Numbered from the stretch's first letter, positions 17,992-27,936 are shown. The stretch: DNA of 51,817 bases from an uncultured Bacteroidia bacterium (GCA_903907075.1 CAIVMQ010000027.1:1-51817); one strand, 5' to 3'. Translations and numbers: made by a program. The notes: a model not told the origin generated them from the letters alone.

Positions 17992-19509
17992 ATGAGTGAT
18001 CATCATCACGAGTCATTTAAATTAAATACGCCAGAATTTAGGCTCTTGAACAATAGCCTCGATCGCCGTAATTTTTTAACCAAGACTTCCTTAGGTATTG
18101 GAGCGTTGGCTCTTGGAACTTTAATGGGTAACCGGGTGCTGGGGAATGTGGTAAGTTCGATAGCTTCCGAGAATCCGCAGGCGACCCTTGAGGAGGAGAT
18201 CCTGCGTGCGTTGCCCCATTTCGCCCCCAAAGCAAAAAGGGTCGTTTACCTCTTTATGAGTGGCGGTCCTTCTCAGTTTGAAACATTTGATTACAAGCCT
18301 AAGCTTGCTGGCATGTTTGGGCAATCACTGCCCGATTCGGTAAGACAAGGGCAGAGGCTCACGGCCATGAGTGCCAATCAGAGTATTTTCCCGGTCGTCC
18401 CTTCAATTTATAAATTTAGCCAACAGGGGAAATCACAGACCTGGATAAGTGAAATGCTCCCTCATACTGCACAGGTAGTTGATGATTTGTGTATCATTAA
18501 ATCGATTCACTCCGAAGCGATTAATCATGATCCTGCAATCACCTTTTTTCAAACTGGAAATCAGCTCCCTGGCAGACCTTCTATAGGTTCTTGGGTAAGC
18601 TATGGATTAGGTTCGGATAATAAAAACCTCCCAACATTTATTGTGCTGGTTTCAAAAAATGCAAGTAAGGATCAGCCATTGTATGCCCGGCTATGGGGGA
18701 ATGGATTTTTGCCTTCAGAGCATCAGGGAGTGCAATTTCGGTCGGGTAAAGATCCCGTGTTATTTCTGGATAATCCGCAGGGATATGATGGAGCAGACAG
18801 GAAGGAGATGCTTGATTATCTGTCAAAATTAAATACAATGCAGAATGAGCCATACGGCGATCCGGAGGTGCAGGCCCGAATTACGCAATATGAGATGGCC
18901 TTCAGGATGCAGACTTCTGTTCCTGAGGTGATGAATACCTCAGATGAGCCCGATGAGGTTTTTGAACTCTATGGTCCTGACAGTAGAGACTCCGGTACGT
19001 ACGCCGCAAACTGCATATTGGCGCGTAAGTTGCTCGAGAAAGATGTGAAATTTGTTCAGCTTTATCACCAGGGATGGGATCATCATGGGGGACTTCCCGC
19101 AGGGATGGCCAAACAATGCAAAGATACTGATCAGCCTACAGCGGCCTTAATCAAAGATCTAAAACGGAGAGGATTACTCGAAGATACACTGGTTATTTGG
19201 GGTGGCGAATTTGGTCGAACAGTCTACTCGCAGGGTAAACTTGAGGCCAAGGATTATGGCCGCGATCACCATCCACGCTGTTTTACCATGTGGATGGCCG
19301 GAGCAGGTGTAAAGCCCGGAATTAGCTACGGAGAAACCGATGATTTCAGCTATAATGTTATCAAAGATCCCGTGCACGTGCACGATTTCCACGCAACAGT
19401 TATGCATCTTATGGGGGTAGATCATGAACGGCTTACCTATAAATTTCAAGGGAGGCGTTATCGACTTACCGATGTGGCCGGAAATGTAGTTAGAGATATT
19501 CTAACATAA
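17992..19509 (+). CDS. DUF1501 protein, Tat-exported (module 2)
   Basis: This 505-residue paralogue of the protein at 10740 has a Tat motif (LDRRNFLTK) near residue 25, later than usual but preceded only by a short polar His-rich segment. It shares the family landmarks VYLFMSGGPSQFETFDYKP, HQGWDHHGG, WGGEFGRT and GRDHH. The first metal-site segment differs from module 1 (WDHHGG against WDTHGD). Its ATG follows the previous stop by 3 bp, so it is coupled to the DUF1553 gene. The fold suggests phosphatase- or sulfatase-like chemistry, but no substrate is known. Confidence 0.88.
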   Translation: MSDHHHESFKLNTPEFRLLNNSLDRRNFLTKTSLGIGALALGTLMGNRVLGNVVSSIASENPQATLEEEILRALPHFAPKAKRVVYLFMSGGPSQFETFDYKPKLAGMFGQSLPDSVRQGQRLTAMSANQSIFPVVPSIYKFSQQGKSQTWISEMLPHTAQVVDDLCIIKSIHSEAINHDPAITFFQTGNQLPGRPSIGSWVSYGLGSDNKNLPTFIVLVSKNASKDQPLYARLWGNGFLPSEHQGVQFRSGKDPVLFLDNPQGYDGADRKEMLDYLSKLNTMQNEPYGDPEVQARITQYEMAFRMQTSVPEVMNTSDEPDEVFELYGPDSRDSGTYAANCILARKLLEKDVKFVQLYHQGWDHHGGLPAGMAKQCKDTDQPTAALIKDLKRRGLLEDTLVIWGGEFGRTVYSQGKLEAKDYGRDHHPRCFTMWMAGAGVKPGISYGETDDFSYNVIKDPVHVHDFHATVMHLMGVDHERLTYKFQGRRYRLTDVAGNVVRDILT

Positions 19510-19678
19510 CGCGTTAACGGATATGCCTGAATACAAGTCTGCAGGAATTAAATTTTTATCATATTCGCTTAATCGAAGATCGGTAAAGCCAAATTGAAGG
19601 TGACTAAATATACGTGTAAATCGGAATCCAGTGAGGGTTCAATACGATACTAATTAATACATTAAACTATTTTATACT

Positions 19679-20788
19679 ATGACAACACGACGAGATTTCC
19701 TTAAAAATTCAGCGGTCGCTTCGGCTGTAGCAATGGCCCTGCCCACCGCAGGATTTTCTATTTTGCCCGGAACTCCTGATCCTGCCGAACAGCTAATAGG
19801 CCATGGCGATTTTAAATACAAAGTTGATAAAGGGTGGGCCCAAATCAGTATCAACAGCAATCCCCTGTTCAATTGTCATGAAATGGTTCAGGATAGCAAA
19901 GGACGCCTTATCATGCTGGGAGATAACATCCATAATAATATCCTGATCTTTGATAAATCGGGTAAACTGCTCGACAACTGGGGAACTGCCTGGCCAGGAG
20001 GCCACGGGTTATCCCTTTCAAAGGAGGGAGGAGAAGATTTTCTGCTAATCGTTGACTGTGGCTGGTATCAGGATCGCTCAGGAAAATGGAAACCTCAGGC
20101 GGGACAGGTGGTTAAGACAGATTTAAACGGACGGATCATCTTTACCATTGGTCACCCACGTACGATAGGGATTTACAAGGATACTGAAAAATTTATGCCT
20201 ACCGAAACGGCTATTGCTCCCAATGGCGATATTTATGTAGCCGATGGATATGGCTCAGATTATATCATCCAGTATAACAGTAAGGGGGAGTATATCCGCC
20301 ACTTTGGAGGGCGGAACAATACTAATCCGGATCATAATCTTCACTGTGCTCATGGCGTGGCAATAGATCTAAGGGATTCTAAAAATCCTACCTTGATCTG
20401 TACCTCGAGAGAGGAGAATTGCTTTAAAGTATTCTCATTGGATGGGAAATTCTTACATCGGATCGATATGCCGGGTATGTATGTGTGCCGTGCGGTGATG
20501 AACGATTCAAATCTTTATGCCGGAGTATGCTGGTCAAAAGATGAAGCCGGTAATATGATTGGCGGTGATAGTGGTTTTGTTACGATCCTCGATAGCCAGA
20601 ATAAGGTGATCTCTAATCCCGGAGGTAATGCCCCTGTTTATAAAACTAATCTGCTTCAACAAACCTTGCAGGCTCCGGGTCACTTGTTCCAGCATTGTCA
20701 TGATGTGTGTGTCGATGACGACAAAAATTTATATGTCTGTCAGTGGAATGCAAATCAAACTGCACCAATTAAATTGACACGGGTATAA
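19679..20788 (+). CDS. Tat-exported six-bladed beta-propeller (NHL / peptidyl-amidating-lyase-like)
   Basis: This 369-residue protein has a Tat signal (TTRRDFLKNSAVASAVAMALP). Its body is built of NHL-type blades (VQDSKGRLIMLGDNIHNN, IAPNGDIYVADGYGSDYI, HCAHGVAIDLRDSKNP, HCHDVCVDDDKNLYVCQW), as in peptidyl-alpha-hydroxyglycine alpha-amidating lyases. The name lyase is only by similarity; bacterial members in DUF1501/DUF1553 regions have no proven activity. It takes the slot held by the TIM-barrel protein in module 1. A 169-bp gap precedes it, so it may have its own promoter. The next gene starts 3 bp after its stop. Confidence 0.82.
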   Translation: MTTRRDFLKNSAVASAVAMALPTAGFSILPGTPDPAEQLIGHGDFKYKVDKGWAQISINSNPLFNCHEMVQDSKGRLIMLGDNIHNNILIFDKSGKLLDNWGTAWPGGHGLSLSKEGGEDFLLIVDCGWYQDRSGKWKPQAGQVVKTDLNGRIIFTIGHPRTIGIYKDTEKFMPTETAIAPNGDIYVADGYGSDYIIQYNSKGEYIRHFGGRNNTNPDHNLHCAHGVAIDLRDSKNPTLICTSREENCFKVFSLDGKFLHRIDMPGMYVCRAVMNDSNLYAGVCWSKDEAGNMIGGDSGFVTILDSQNKVISNPGGNAPVYKTNLLQQTLQAPGHLFQHCHDVCVDDDKNLYVCQWNANQTAPIKLTRV

Positions 20789-20791
20789 CGA

Positions 20792-22114
20792 ATGGTTTTA
20801 GATCTCACAACTTTTCTGGGGCATCTTCATCCGCTGGTAGTTCATCTTCCAATCGGGATTTTACTCCTTGCTGTAGTTTTTGAATTTTTATCTTATCTCA
20901 AGAAGTTTGAAGAGCTTAAATACGCCCTTTCATTCACCTTGTTAATGGGATTCCTTGCGGCTGCAGTGGCCTCAGGTTGTGGGTATCTCTTGTCTCTCGA
21001 TGGTAATTATGATCCTCTTACACTCAATAATCACAAGCTAGCCGGGATTCTATTGGCCATCGTCTCCGGGGTACTTTATCTCTTGACTATTAATCCGTTT
21101 AAACGATTATTAGCGGGTAATCGCCCCTTGTTTTCCGGCCTCTCGCTGGGGCTATTTCTTCTGGTAAATTATACAGGTCATCTTGGTGGAACACTAACCC
21201 ATGGAGCCGATTATTTATCTTTAAATTGGATAGGTGCAGAAGTACTTCAAAAACCTGCGACAGTTGGTGATGCCTTGTTATTTGAAGATCTTATTCAGCC
21301 GATGCTGGATAAACGGTGTGCTCAATGTCACCGTGAGGGTAAGATGAAGGGAAATTTCTCGGTTCATAACTTAGCTGATTTAATTAAAGGTGGAAAGAGC
21401 GGCTCTGCCGTTGTTGGAGGAGAACCCGAAAAGAGTGAGCTCTATAGCCGAATTACGCTCGATCCTTCGAATGAAAAACATATGCCTGCGGATGGTAAAA
21501 CGCCATTAACTGCTGACGAGATTCGCATTATTAAATGGTGGATTGAAAAAGGGATGGCAAAGAAAGGGGAGAAAATCTCAAAACTTAAAGATGTAGAACC
21601 GATAAAGCCTCTGCTGGCGAAGGCTCTTGGGCTTGGAGTTGAGATTAGCAACCCCAGTGATGTTCCTAATTCGGAATATCGAATCAATCCAGATATCCCT
21701 GAAGGGGTAACTGTGGGACTAATTGACTCATTGCGGAATCATGGGCTGTCAGTCCGGATAATGCTTCATAAGCCCCTAATGCTTGATCTTACACTTCCCT
21801 CTGGTTCAGGAAATAAACTAAATGAGGCTAAGCCATTTATACGTCAGGCAGCTAAAAACGTGGTGTTGTTAAATCTTTCCCAAAACGGATTGACAGAAAA
21901 CGATCTTGATTTTTTACCCATGATGATAAATCTTGAGAAGCTAAGAATAGAAAAAAATCCGATAACTGATGCAATTGTCCATCAATTGGAAGGGCTTACC
22001 CATCTTGAGGCCCTTAATCTGAATGAAACAAAGATCACAAAGTCGTGCCTCGATCGGTTAAAACAGTTGCCTAATCTTAAAAGGGTTTATAGTTGGCATA
22101 CTGTGGATAAATAA
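20792..22114 (+). CDS. DUF2231 membrane protein fused to cytochrome c and leucine-rich repeats (module 2)
   Basis: This 440-residue paralogue of the protein at 13201 has the same plan. It has four membrane helices with the DUF2231 signature (GHLHPLVVHLPIGILLLA), a cytochrome c domain with CAQCH at residues 176-180 and the NEKHMPADGKTPL segment, and C-terminal leucine-rich repeats (fewer, about three). The C-terminus ends at about the third repeat, 30 residues shorter than the module 1 copy. It probably links the quinone/membrane side to the exported heme proteins of the module. Confidence 0.86.
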   Translation: MVLDLTTFLGHLHPLVVHLPIGILLLAVVFEFLSYLKKFEELKYALSFTLLMGFLAAAVASGCGYLLSLDGNYDPLTLNNHKLAGILLAIVSGVLYLLTINPFKRLLAGNRPLFSGLSLGLFLLVNYTGHLGGTLTHGADYLSLNWIGAEVLQKPATVGDALLFEDLIQPMLDKRCAQCHREGKMKGNFSVHNLADLIKGGKSGSAVVGGEPEKSELYSRITLDPSNEKHMPADGKTPLTADEIRIIKWWIEKGMAKKGEKISKLKDVEPIKPLLAKALGLGVEISNPSDVPNSEYRINPDIPEGVTVGLIDSLRNHGLSVRIMLHKPLMLDLTLPSGSGNKLNEAKPFIRQAAKNVVLLNLSQNGLTENDLDFLPMMINLEKLRIEKNPITDAIVHQLEGLTHLEALNLNETKITKSCLDRLKQLPNLKRVYSWHTVDK

Positions 22115-22216
22115 GTTAATTTTGATTCAGGTAGTATTGGTGCAAAATGTGCAACGCTCCGTCTATACTTTTAATAGCCCGCAGATTTAATTTCAATTGA
22201 ATTAACAGGATTTATT

Positions 22217-23395
22217 ATGGGAAGAAAGGAAGTGTTTATCGTTATTATGCTTGGGCTAATGGTCTCCTGTAATCACGATTCTAATCAAAAGTTGGCCAAG
22301 AAGATTATTCCTGATGACATCTCCCTATTGGGAGCCTTGCCCTTGAGAGTTCCTGTTCCAGAAGATAACCCAATAACTCCGGAGAAGATCGAGTTGGGGA
22401 AGCTCCTTTTCTTTGATCCTATCCTCTCCGGGAATAAGGATGTTGCCTGTGCCACTTGCCATCATCCGGAATATGGATTTGCTGAAAGCCTTGAGGTCTC
22501 AATTGGGGTGAATGGGAATGGGTTGGGGCTAAGTCGTGAATTCAATCATCCCAATGATATTCCTTTTGTAAAACGCAATTCACAGACTGTCATTAATAGT
22601 GCCTTTAATGGTCTAACCAATCAAGAGGCTAACGTTGGCTCAAAGGCTCCTATGTTCTGGGACATGCGCGTTAAAGGGCTCGAGAATCAGTCGCTCGAAC
22701 CAATAAAAGCCTTCGAGGAGATGCGCGGTCATGCTTATACTGAAGCATTGGCTTTGGATATTGTCTTAAAACGGCTGTCTCAAATCGAAGAATACCGAAT
22801 CCGATTTAAACAAGTATTTGGTGCGGAGAAGGCAATTACAAAAGAAAATCTTGGAAAAGCAATTGCGACCTACGAACGAACGATCATCGGAAATAATTCG
22901 AGGTTTGACCAATATATGCGGGGTAATAGTGTTGTTCTCTCAAGAAATGAGAAAGCGGGGATGGAGCTTTTTCTTAAAGACGGTTGTTCAAAATGTCATC
23001 AAGGGCCTATGTTTTCCGATTTTAAGACTCATGTGATGGGTGTTCCCGAGCAAGAAAAGCTCAAGATTCCGGATGATGGATTTGAGAAGCGTTATGCTTT
23101 CCGAACCCCTTCTCTTCGAAATCTTCGGTTTACATATCCGTATATGCATAACGGAAAGCTTAAAACATTAGAAAATGTGCTCGAGTTTTATGAAGATTTA
23201 TCGGGAGGGAAAGTAGCAAATCCACATGTAAAACAAGAGCAGACTGATCCGCTACTCGTACATCTAAAAGTGGATTTTAAAGATATTGCCTTGATTGTGG
23301 AGTTTCTTACAACACTTAATGATAACTCTTTTGATAAAAGTATTCCAAATCGTGTGCCAAGTAATTTGTTGGTTGGGGGTAATATTTACAAATAG
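22217..23395 (+). CDS. Di-heme cytochrome c peroxidase, MauG/CcpA family
   Basis: This exported di-heme protein has 392 residues and a lipoprotein-type signal (LGLMVSC). The two heme motifs are CATCH (78-82) and CSKCH (257-261), the spacing expected for bacterial cytochrome c peroxidases and MauG relatives. Other family features are GKLLFFDPILSGN, the Met/His-bearing MRVKGLENQ region, and FRTPSLRNLRFTYPYMHNG near the C-terminus. It may reduce H2O2 with electrons from the neighbouring cytochromes, or oxidise a substrate as MauG does. It lies 102 bp after module 2 and shares its direction, so it may be co-regulated. Confidence 0.9.
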   Translation: MGRKEVFIVIMLGLMVSCNHDSNQKLAKKIIPDDISLLGALPLRVPVPEDNPITPEKIELGKLLFFDPILSGNKDVACATCHHPEYGFAESLEVSIGVNGNGLGLSREFNHPNDIPFVKRNSQTVINSAFNGLTNQEANVGSKAPMFWDMRVKGLENQSLEPIKAFEEMRGHAYTEALALDIVLKRLSQIEEYRIRFKQVFGAEKAITKENLGKAIATYERTIIGNNSRFDQYMRGNSVVLSRNEKAGMELFLKDGCSKCHQGPMFSDFKTHVMGVPEQEKLKIPDDGFEKRYAFRTPSLRNLRFTYPYMHNGKLKTLENVLEFYEDLSGGKVANPHVKQEQTDPLLVHLKVDFKDIALIVEFLTTLNDNSFDKSIPNRVPSNLLVGGNIYK

Positions 23396-23508
23396 GTTTT
23401 GAGTCACCTTGATTTTCAACCTAACTGATCATATTAGAGCCATTAAATATACAAGATTAACCCTTTATGGCCATTTTATAAGCAATGAAAACTATTTGGG
23501 AGGAAATG

Positions 23509-23649
23509 TTAGCGAGGGTTCTCTTCTATTTTTTGAAGTTCTCTAACTGAAAGCGTTTCTAGCTTTACGAATGGTAATTGGGTTTCATAGCCTGGAAGGA
23601 AATTGGGAAGCATTAAACCTGTTTTTTCCATGCAATGAGAGGGCTTCAT
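23509..23649 (-). CDS. Possible small ORF, unknown function
   Basis: A minus-strand frame starts at ATG 23649 and stops at 23509, giving 46 residues. Its composition is protein-like (the segments NFLPGYETQLPFVKLETL and SVRELQKIEENPR), with no membrane segment or known motif. I do not recognise it. It may be a small gene, the tail of a decayed gene, or chance. No ribosome-binding site or promoter supports it. Confidence 0.25.
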   Translation of the reverse strand: MKPSHCMEKTGLMLPNFLPGYETQLPFVKLETLSVRELQKIEENPR

Positions 23650-23831
23650 ATTAAATAAAGAATTTGCAATTATACCCCAATAAATATTATTTTATTAAAC
23701 AAAAATTAATAATAAAATTAGGTACCCCCCCCTCTATAAGCAATTCTTCTCAAAGAATGTTAAATAATTGAAAACAATACTTACATACAAGGTGATTAAT
23801 TCGGAAAAAGCTATTAATTTAGCCAGTCTAA

Positions 23832-23867
23832 CAAAGCAGAGTAGTAGTTTATCAAAGCAGAGTAGTA
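23832..23867 (+). repeat. 15-bp direct repeat upstream of glutaminase
   Basis: CAAAGCAGAGTAGTA occurs at 23832-23846 and again at 23853-23867, a 21-bp period, with the second copy ending three bases before the ATG at 23871. It lies where the ribosome-binding site would be, so it could be a small leader duplication. Confidence 0.7.
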
Positions 23868-23870
23868 ATA

Positions 23871-24863
23871 ATGGATAATTTAGAAATTACAGCGCAGAAA
23901 TCTTCCGATATTCATCATGTTCTTCAGCACATTTATGATACAGTAAAAGACAATCATAAAGGTACTTTACCTGATTACATACCTGAACTTGCTAAAGTAG
24001 ATCCAGATAAGTATGGCTTGGCAATAGTCACAAATAAAGGGTCAATCTATTCGGTAGGAGATGTCGAAACGACATTCACGATTCAGTCAGTTTCAAAAGC
24101 ACTTAATTATTGTATTGCTCTTGAGCTTTTGGGAAGAGATGTTGTTATAGGGAGTGTTGGAGTAGAGCCAAGTGGTGACCGTTTCAATGCGATAGAATTT
24201 GATCCTCGTACTCTACTTCCCTATAATCCCATGGTTAATGCGGGTGCTATTACAATTGCCGGGTTAATATACGATCATTTAGGTGATGAGGCCTATGAAT
24301 TTATTTTAGACCGTTTTTCAAAGGCAGCAGGTAGGCCGCTTCAGCTTAATGAGGATGTTTACAAATCCGAATTATTAACAGGTCACCGAAACAGAGCTAT
24401 AGGCCATTTACTTTTGAGCACCCAGGCTATTAAAGAGCCGGTAGATAAAGCCCTTGATCTCTATTTTAGGCAGTGTTCTATAAGTGTTTCAACACTTGAT
24501 CTGGCTGTAATGGGAGCAACCTTTGCTAATCTTGGCCAAAATCCAATCACTGGGATACAGGTTTTTGATATGACGTCCATTCGAAATACCTTATCCGTAA
24601 TGTTTACTTGTGGAATGTATGATTCTTCAGGATTCTGGGCCCATGACGTAGGATTGCCAGCGAAGAGCGGGGTTGGTGGAGGTATCCTTGGTATCGTAAA
24701 CCGACAACTTGGAATCGCTACTTATTCACCTCTTCTTGATATAAATGGAAATTCAGTGCGTGGCATAGAGAGCTTTAGAATGCTCTCTGATGAATTTGGA
24801 TTACACGCCTTTGATTCTACCAATAGAGGATCAGGCTTAGTTTCCCACTTTTTCGACCATTAG
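23871..24863 (+). CDS. glsA: Glutaminase (serine-dependent beta-lactamase fold)
   Basis: This enzyme hydrolyses L-glutamine to glutamate and ammonia. It has 330 residues, close to the usual 300-330. The catalytic Ser-x-x-Lys is S73-V-S-K76 in the motif TFTIQSVSKALNY. Further family motifs are VGVEPSGDRFNAIEFD, PYNPMVNAGAI, GHRNRAIGHLLLS, a Tyr/Asn-bearing core, and the C-terminal PAKSGVGGGILGIV. There is no signal peptide, so it is cytoplasmic. It stands alone, flanked by two long gene-free stretches, so it is probably transcribed by itself. Confidence 0.95.
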   Translation: MDNLEITAQKSSDIHHVLQHIYDTVKDNHKGTLPDYIPELAKVDPDKYGLAIVTNKGSIYSVGDVETTFTIQSVSKALNYCIALELLGRDVVIGSVGVEPSGDRFNAIEFDPRTLLPYNPMVNAGAITIAGLIYDHLGDEAYEFILDRFSKAAGRPLQLNEDVYKSELLTGHRNRAIGHLLLSTQAIKEPVDKALDLYFRQCSISVSTLDLAVMGATFANLGQNPITGIQVFDMTSIRNTLSVMFTCGMYDSSGFWAHDVGLPAKSGVGGGILGIVNRQLGIATYSPLLDINGNSVRGIESFRMLSDEFGLHAFDSTNRGSGLVSHFFDH

Positions 24864-25533
24864 ATTAGTATGGCGAAAAATCTTTCCGCTAAAAGGGGAT
24901 GATTCCTGTTAAATTTTAGGGACAGAAGATTTTAATAGCAAAAGAGTCTAAAAAACCAGAATATTTTTGTTCCTTGTGGGTATTCAAGATAATTTAACTA
25001 ACCATTTTTTTGATTATAACTTTAACCAAAGGTATTTGGAAGGAGATAACTGTATCTTCCTTGGAAAAAATGCTTTAAGAGTATTATTTCTATATCTCGG
25101 GAAGTTTAGCGGTGATATTATTCATAAAATATTTCCTCATTGACAGTTGGGCAGGTGCCTTTCAATCTATGTTGCTAATATACAGCTGGCTTTACTTCAA
25201 ATCCTTTTGGCGCCCAATGCTTTATAAGATTAGTTGATTTAGTTGGTGGAAAGTACACATTTTAGGGTCACTTTTTTAATCTGATGTATGCTAAGTTCTC
25301 AAATCATGGTTTTCTGGACAACTTATTCATTCTAGGCTTACTTCAAAGGTTGGCTCTCGAAGGCGAAGATGGTTTTGCTCAATAATTCGTTCCTCACAGT
25401 TTTAAATTAGTTTAAAGCGTATTACGAATAGGTGATCAGTTGGTTATTTTTTTGGCTGGTGCATATTAATGAAGATGAGAATTAAGATTTAACAAGTAGG
25501 CTTTACTTAAAGCAGAATTTAATTTTACTCATA
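24864..25533. other. 670-bp gene-free region, possibly decayed coding DNA
   Basis: No gene of normal length is present. Short protein-like fragments appear, for example a 27-codon minus-strand stretch at 25175-25258 (YFPPTKSTNLIKHWAPKGFE...) ended by stops on both sides, and a plus-strand stretch near 25036-25143. They have no recognisable family. I see no terminal inverted repeats that would mark an insertion sequence. It may be the remains of a degraded gene. Confidence 0.45.
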
Positions 25534-27936
25534 ATGAAGAAGTTACTCCGATTAACCTGGAAGGCTATATTGCTAATCTTATTGGCCTATCCTGTCGTTG
25601 CCAAAGAGCTGGGCACCACCAAGAGATCACCTGCTGAAGTTATTGCTCCCCCTGCAGAACCTATGAGTATTTGGTTTATCGAGCCGGCTAAAACGTTTCA
25701 TGAATCGACAGTCTTGGGAAATGGACGCCTTGGAGCTATGGACATGGGCGGTATCGATAGTGAGCGTATCGTCCTGAATGAGTCATCGGTTTGGACGGGA
25801 GGGCCGTATGATGGGAATCGTTACGATGCCTATAAGTGCCTTGCTGATGTGCGAAAGAATCTTTTTGCAGGAGATATTAACGCCGCTCAACAGGAGATGG
25901 AAAAGAATTTTGGTTATGCCGAAGGGATAAAAGGGTGGAATAACCGCGATCAATTTGGATCCTATCAAACTCTTGGCGATTTAACCCTTCTCTTTAATGA
26001 GGCTACAACATCGGTGCATGGGACTAATGTTACGGAACCTCTTTATTCAGGTTATCGTCGCGATCTCAATCTAATGCGTGGAGTGTCGCATACCGAATAC
26101 ACACAAAATGGGGTTGCCTTTACGCGCGATTTAGTTGTATCAAAACCAGATGAGGTGGTTGCCCTAAACCTTAAAGCGGATAAACCGGGCTCTCTTTCCT
26201 TCACCGCAACCCTCTCACGTAAAGAATTTGCAGCTACGCGAGCGGAGAACGGATTTCAAATCATGGAAGGTCAGCTGCCGTTTATAAAACCTGCCGGAGT
26301 TATCGGTGAAGGGGTGCGTTATCAGGCAGTATTTGGGATATCCGTAAAGGGGGGTAAGGTGAGTATGACCGATTCGGGATATTCCATCACCGGAGCCGAT
26401 GAAGCCACGCTGGTAATTAGTGCCGGGACAGATCTCTATCACAAAGATTATGCCCTCTTGGCTCAACAACGTGTCGCTGCTGCCTTGGCTAAACCTTTTG
26501 CCACGATACTCAATGATGTAGCGGTAGATCATGGCTCATTTATGAATCGTGCTCATCTTGCTTTGCCTCAAGGTGTCAACTCGAAGCTTCCAACACCCGA
26601 CCGGGTGAGTAAGGCTCAAACAACGTCTGATCCGGCGTTAGCGGCTCTTTACTTTCAATTTGGGCGCCACCTAATGGTTTCAGGATCTCGTCCCGATTCA
26701 CAATTACCGACTAACCTTCAGGGTATTTGGGCTGAAGAATATGACACACCCTGGCGAGGCGATTTTCATAGTAATATCAACTTGCAAATGAACTACTGGC
26801 CGGCTGAAGTTGCCAACTTATCCGATTGTCATCTCCCCTTGATGCGTTTTATGGAAGGAGTCGCCGTTGAGGGGGCCAAAACAGCAAAAGCCTATTATAA
26901 CGCTCCGGGATGGATGGCTAATCACACTCAAAATCCGTGGTTCGATACTTCGCCTAGCAACCTGGGAGCTTGTGTGGGACCTACCTGTGGAGCGTGGCTG
27001 GCTCAGCATATTTCTACACATTATGCCTTTACACAAGATAAAGAGTTTTTAAAAAAATATTATCCATTGATGCGTGGTGCCAGTGAATTTTGTCAGGCTA
27101 TTCTCGTGGAGGATCCTAAGACGAATAGGTTGGTGACAGCACCATCAAACTCACCCGAAAATGGCTACCGTTATACCGATCGTGAAGGGAAGAGTCAAAC
27201 GACCTCTTTTTGTATTGGCTCGACATTTGACTTACAAATTATTCGTGGACTGTTTGCCAGTACGGCAGAAGCTGCACGCGAATTAGGTATAGATGAGTTA
27301 TTTGCCAAGAGTCTTGATGCTTCCAGATTGCGGTTAAAACCAACCCAGGTTAATAAAGAGGGTCGTATCATGGAATGGCAGGAAGATTTTGAAGAGACTG
27401 ATCCGCATCACCGTCACTCCTCGCATCTATGGGGCCTTTACCCTGGCACAGAGATCAATCCGCAAGTTCCTGAGCTTTATAAAGGAGCCCGGTTAGCACT
27501 AGAACGCCGGGGTGATGCTTCCACAGGGTGGTCAATGGCGTGGAAAGCCAATTTCTGGGCTCGGATGCAGGATGGCGATCATGCCAATACGTTAGTCGAT
27601 ATGCTGATTGGTCGTGGTGCCGGAAATTTATTCTGCCTCCATGCTCCATTCCAGATCGATGGCAATTTTGGCGGATGTGCTGCAATTGCGGAGATGATTA
27701 TTCAAAGTCATGAAAAAACGGCAGCGGGCGAACCTATTATTCGGCTGCTTCCTGCAATTCCGATAACCTGGAGTTCTGGTTCTGTTCAGGGCCTTAAGGC
27801 ACGTGGTAATTTTAGTGTCGACCTTTCCTGGAAAGAGGGCAAAGTGACAAGCTATAAGATTACTGCTGAAAAACCACGGTTGGTCACGATAATTATAAAT
27901 GGCGAGAGTAAAAAGGTAATGGCAACAAAGGGGTGA
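25534..27936 (+). CDS. GH95 alpha-L-fucosidase-type glycoside hydrolase
   Basis: This is an exported glycosidase of family GH95, which removes alpha-1,2-linked L-fucose (some members act on L-galactose). It has 800 residues with a signal peptide (residues 1-24). The N-terminal beta domain shows [15 protein letters not shown] and [15 protein letters not shown]. The (alpha/alpha)6 catalytic domain shows [12 protein letters not shown] (Asn414 and Asn416, probably equivalent to the catalytic asparagines), SNSPENGY (Glu542, likely general acid) and FQIDGNFGG (Asp709). All expected residues are present. It is followed by propionyl-CoA synthetase and, two genes later, a rhamnosidase. Confidence 0.93.
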   Translation: MKKLLRLTWKAILLILLAYPVVAKELGTTKRSPAEVIAPPAEPMSIWFIEPAKTFHESTVLGNGRLGAMDMGGIDSERIVLNESSVWTGGPYDGNRYDAYKCLADVRKNLFAGDINAAQQEMEKNFGYAEGIKGWNNRDQFGSYQTLGDLTLLFNEATTSVHGTNVTEPLYSGYRRDLNLMRGVSHTEYTQNGVAFTRDLVVSKPDEVVALNLKADKPGSLSFTATLSRKEFAATRAENGFQIMEGQLPFIKPAGVIGEGVRYQAVFGISVKGGKVSMTDSGYSITGADEATLVISAGTDLYHKDYALLAQQRVAAALAKPFATILNDVAVDHGSFMNRAHLALPQGVNSKLPTPDRVSKAQTTSDPALAALYFQFGRHLMVSGSRPDSQLPTNLQGIWAEEYDTPWRGDFHSNINLQMNYWPAEVANLSDCHLPLMRFMEGVAVEGAKTAKAYYNAPGWMANHTQNPWFDTSPSNLGACVGPTCGAWLAQHISTHYAFTQDKEFLKKYYPLMRGASEFCQAILVEDPKTNRLVTAPSNSPENGYRYTDREGKSQTTSFCIGSTFDLQIIRGLFASTAEAARELGIDELFAKSLDASRLRLKPTQVNKEGRIMEWQEDFEETDPHHRHSSHLWGLYPGTEINPQVPELYKGARLALERRGDASTGWSMAWKANFWARMQDGDHANTLVDMLIGRGAGNLFCLHAPFQIDGNFGGCAAIAEMIIQSHEKTAAGEPIIRLLPAIPITWSSGSVQGLKARGNFSVDLSWKEGKVTSYKITAEKPRLVTIIINGESKKVMATKG

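Larger units (their letters stand above)
23396..23870. other. 475-bp region with no convincing gene
   Basis: This is AT-rich spacer between the peroxidase and glutaminase genes. It holds a run of eight C (23725-23732), a possible 46-codon minus-strand frame at 23509-23649, and a 15-bp direct repeat just before the glutaminase start. No clear promoter or terminator is seen. Confidence 0.5.

Noticed and set aside
23725..23732. Run of eight C as a phase-variation tract
   Set aside because: It lies in noncoding DNA 138 bp from the next gene and overlaps no promoter element I can recognise.
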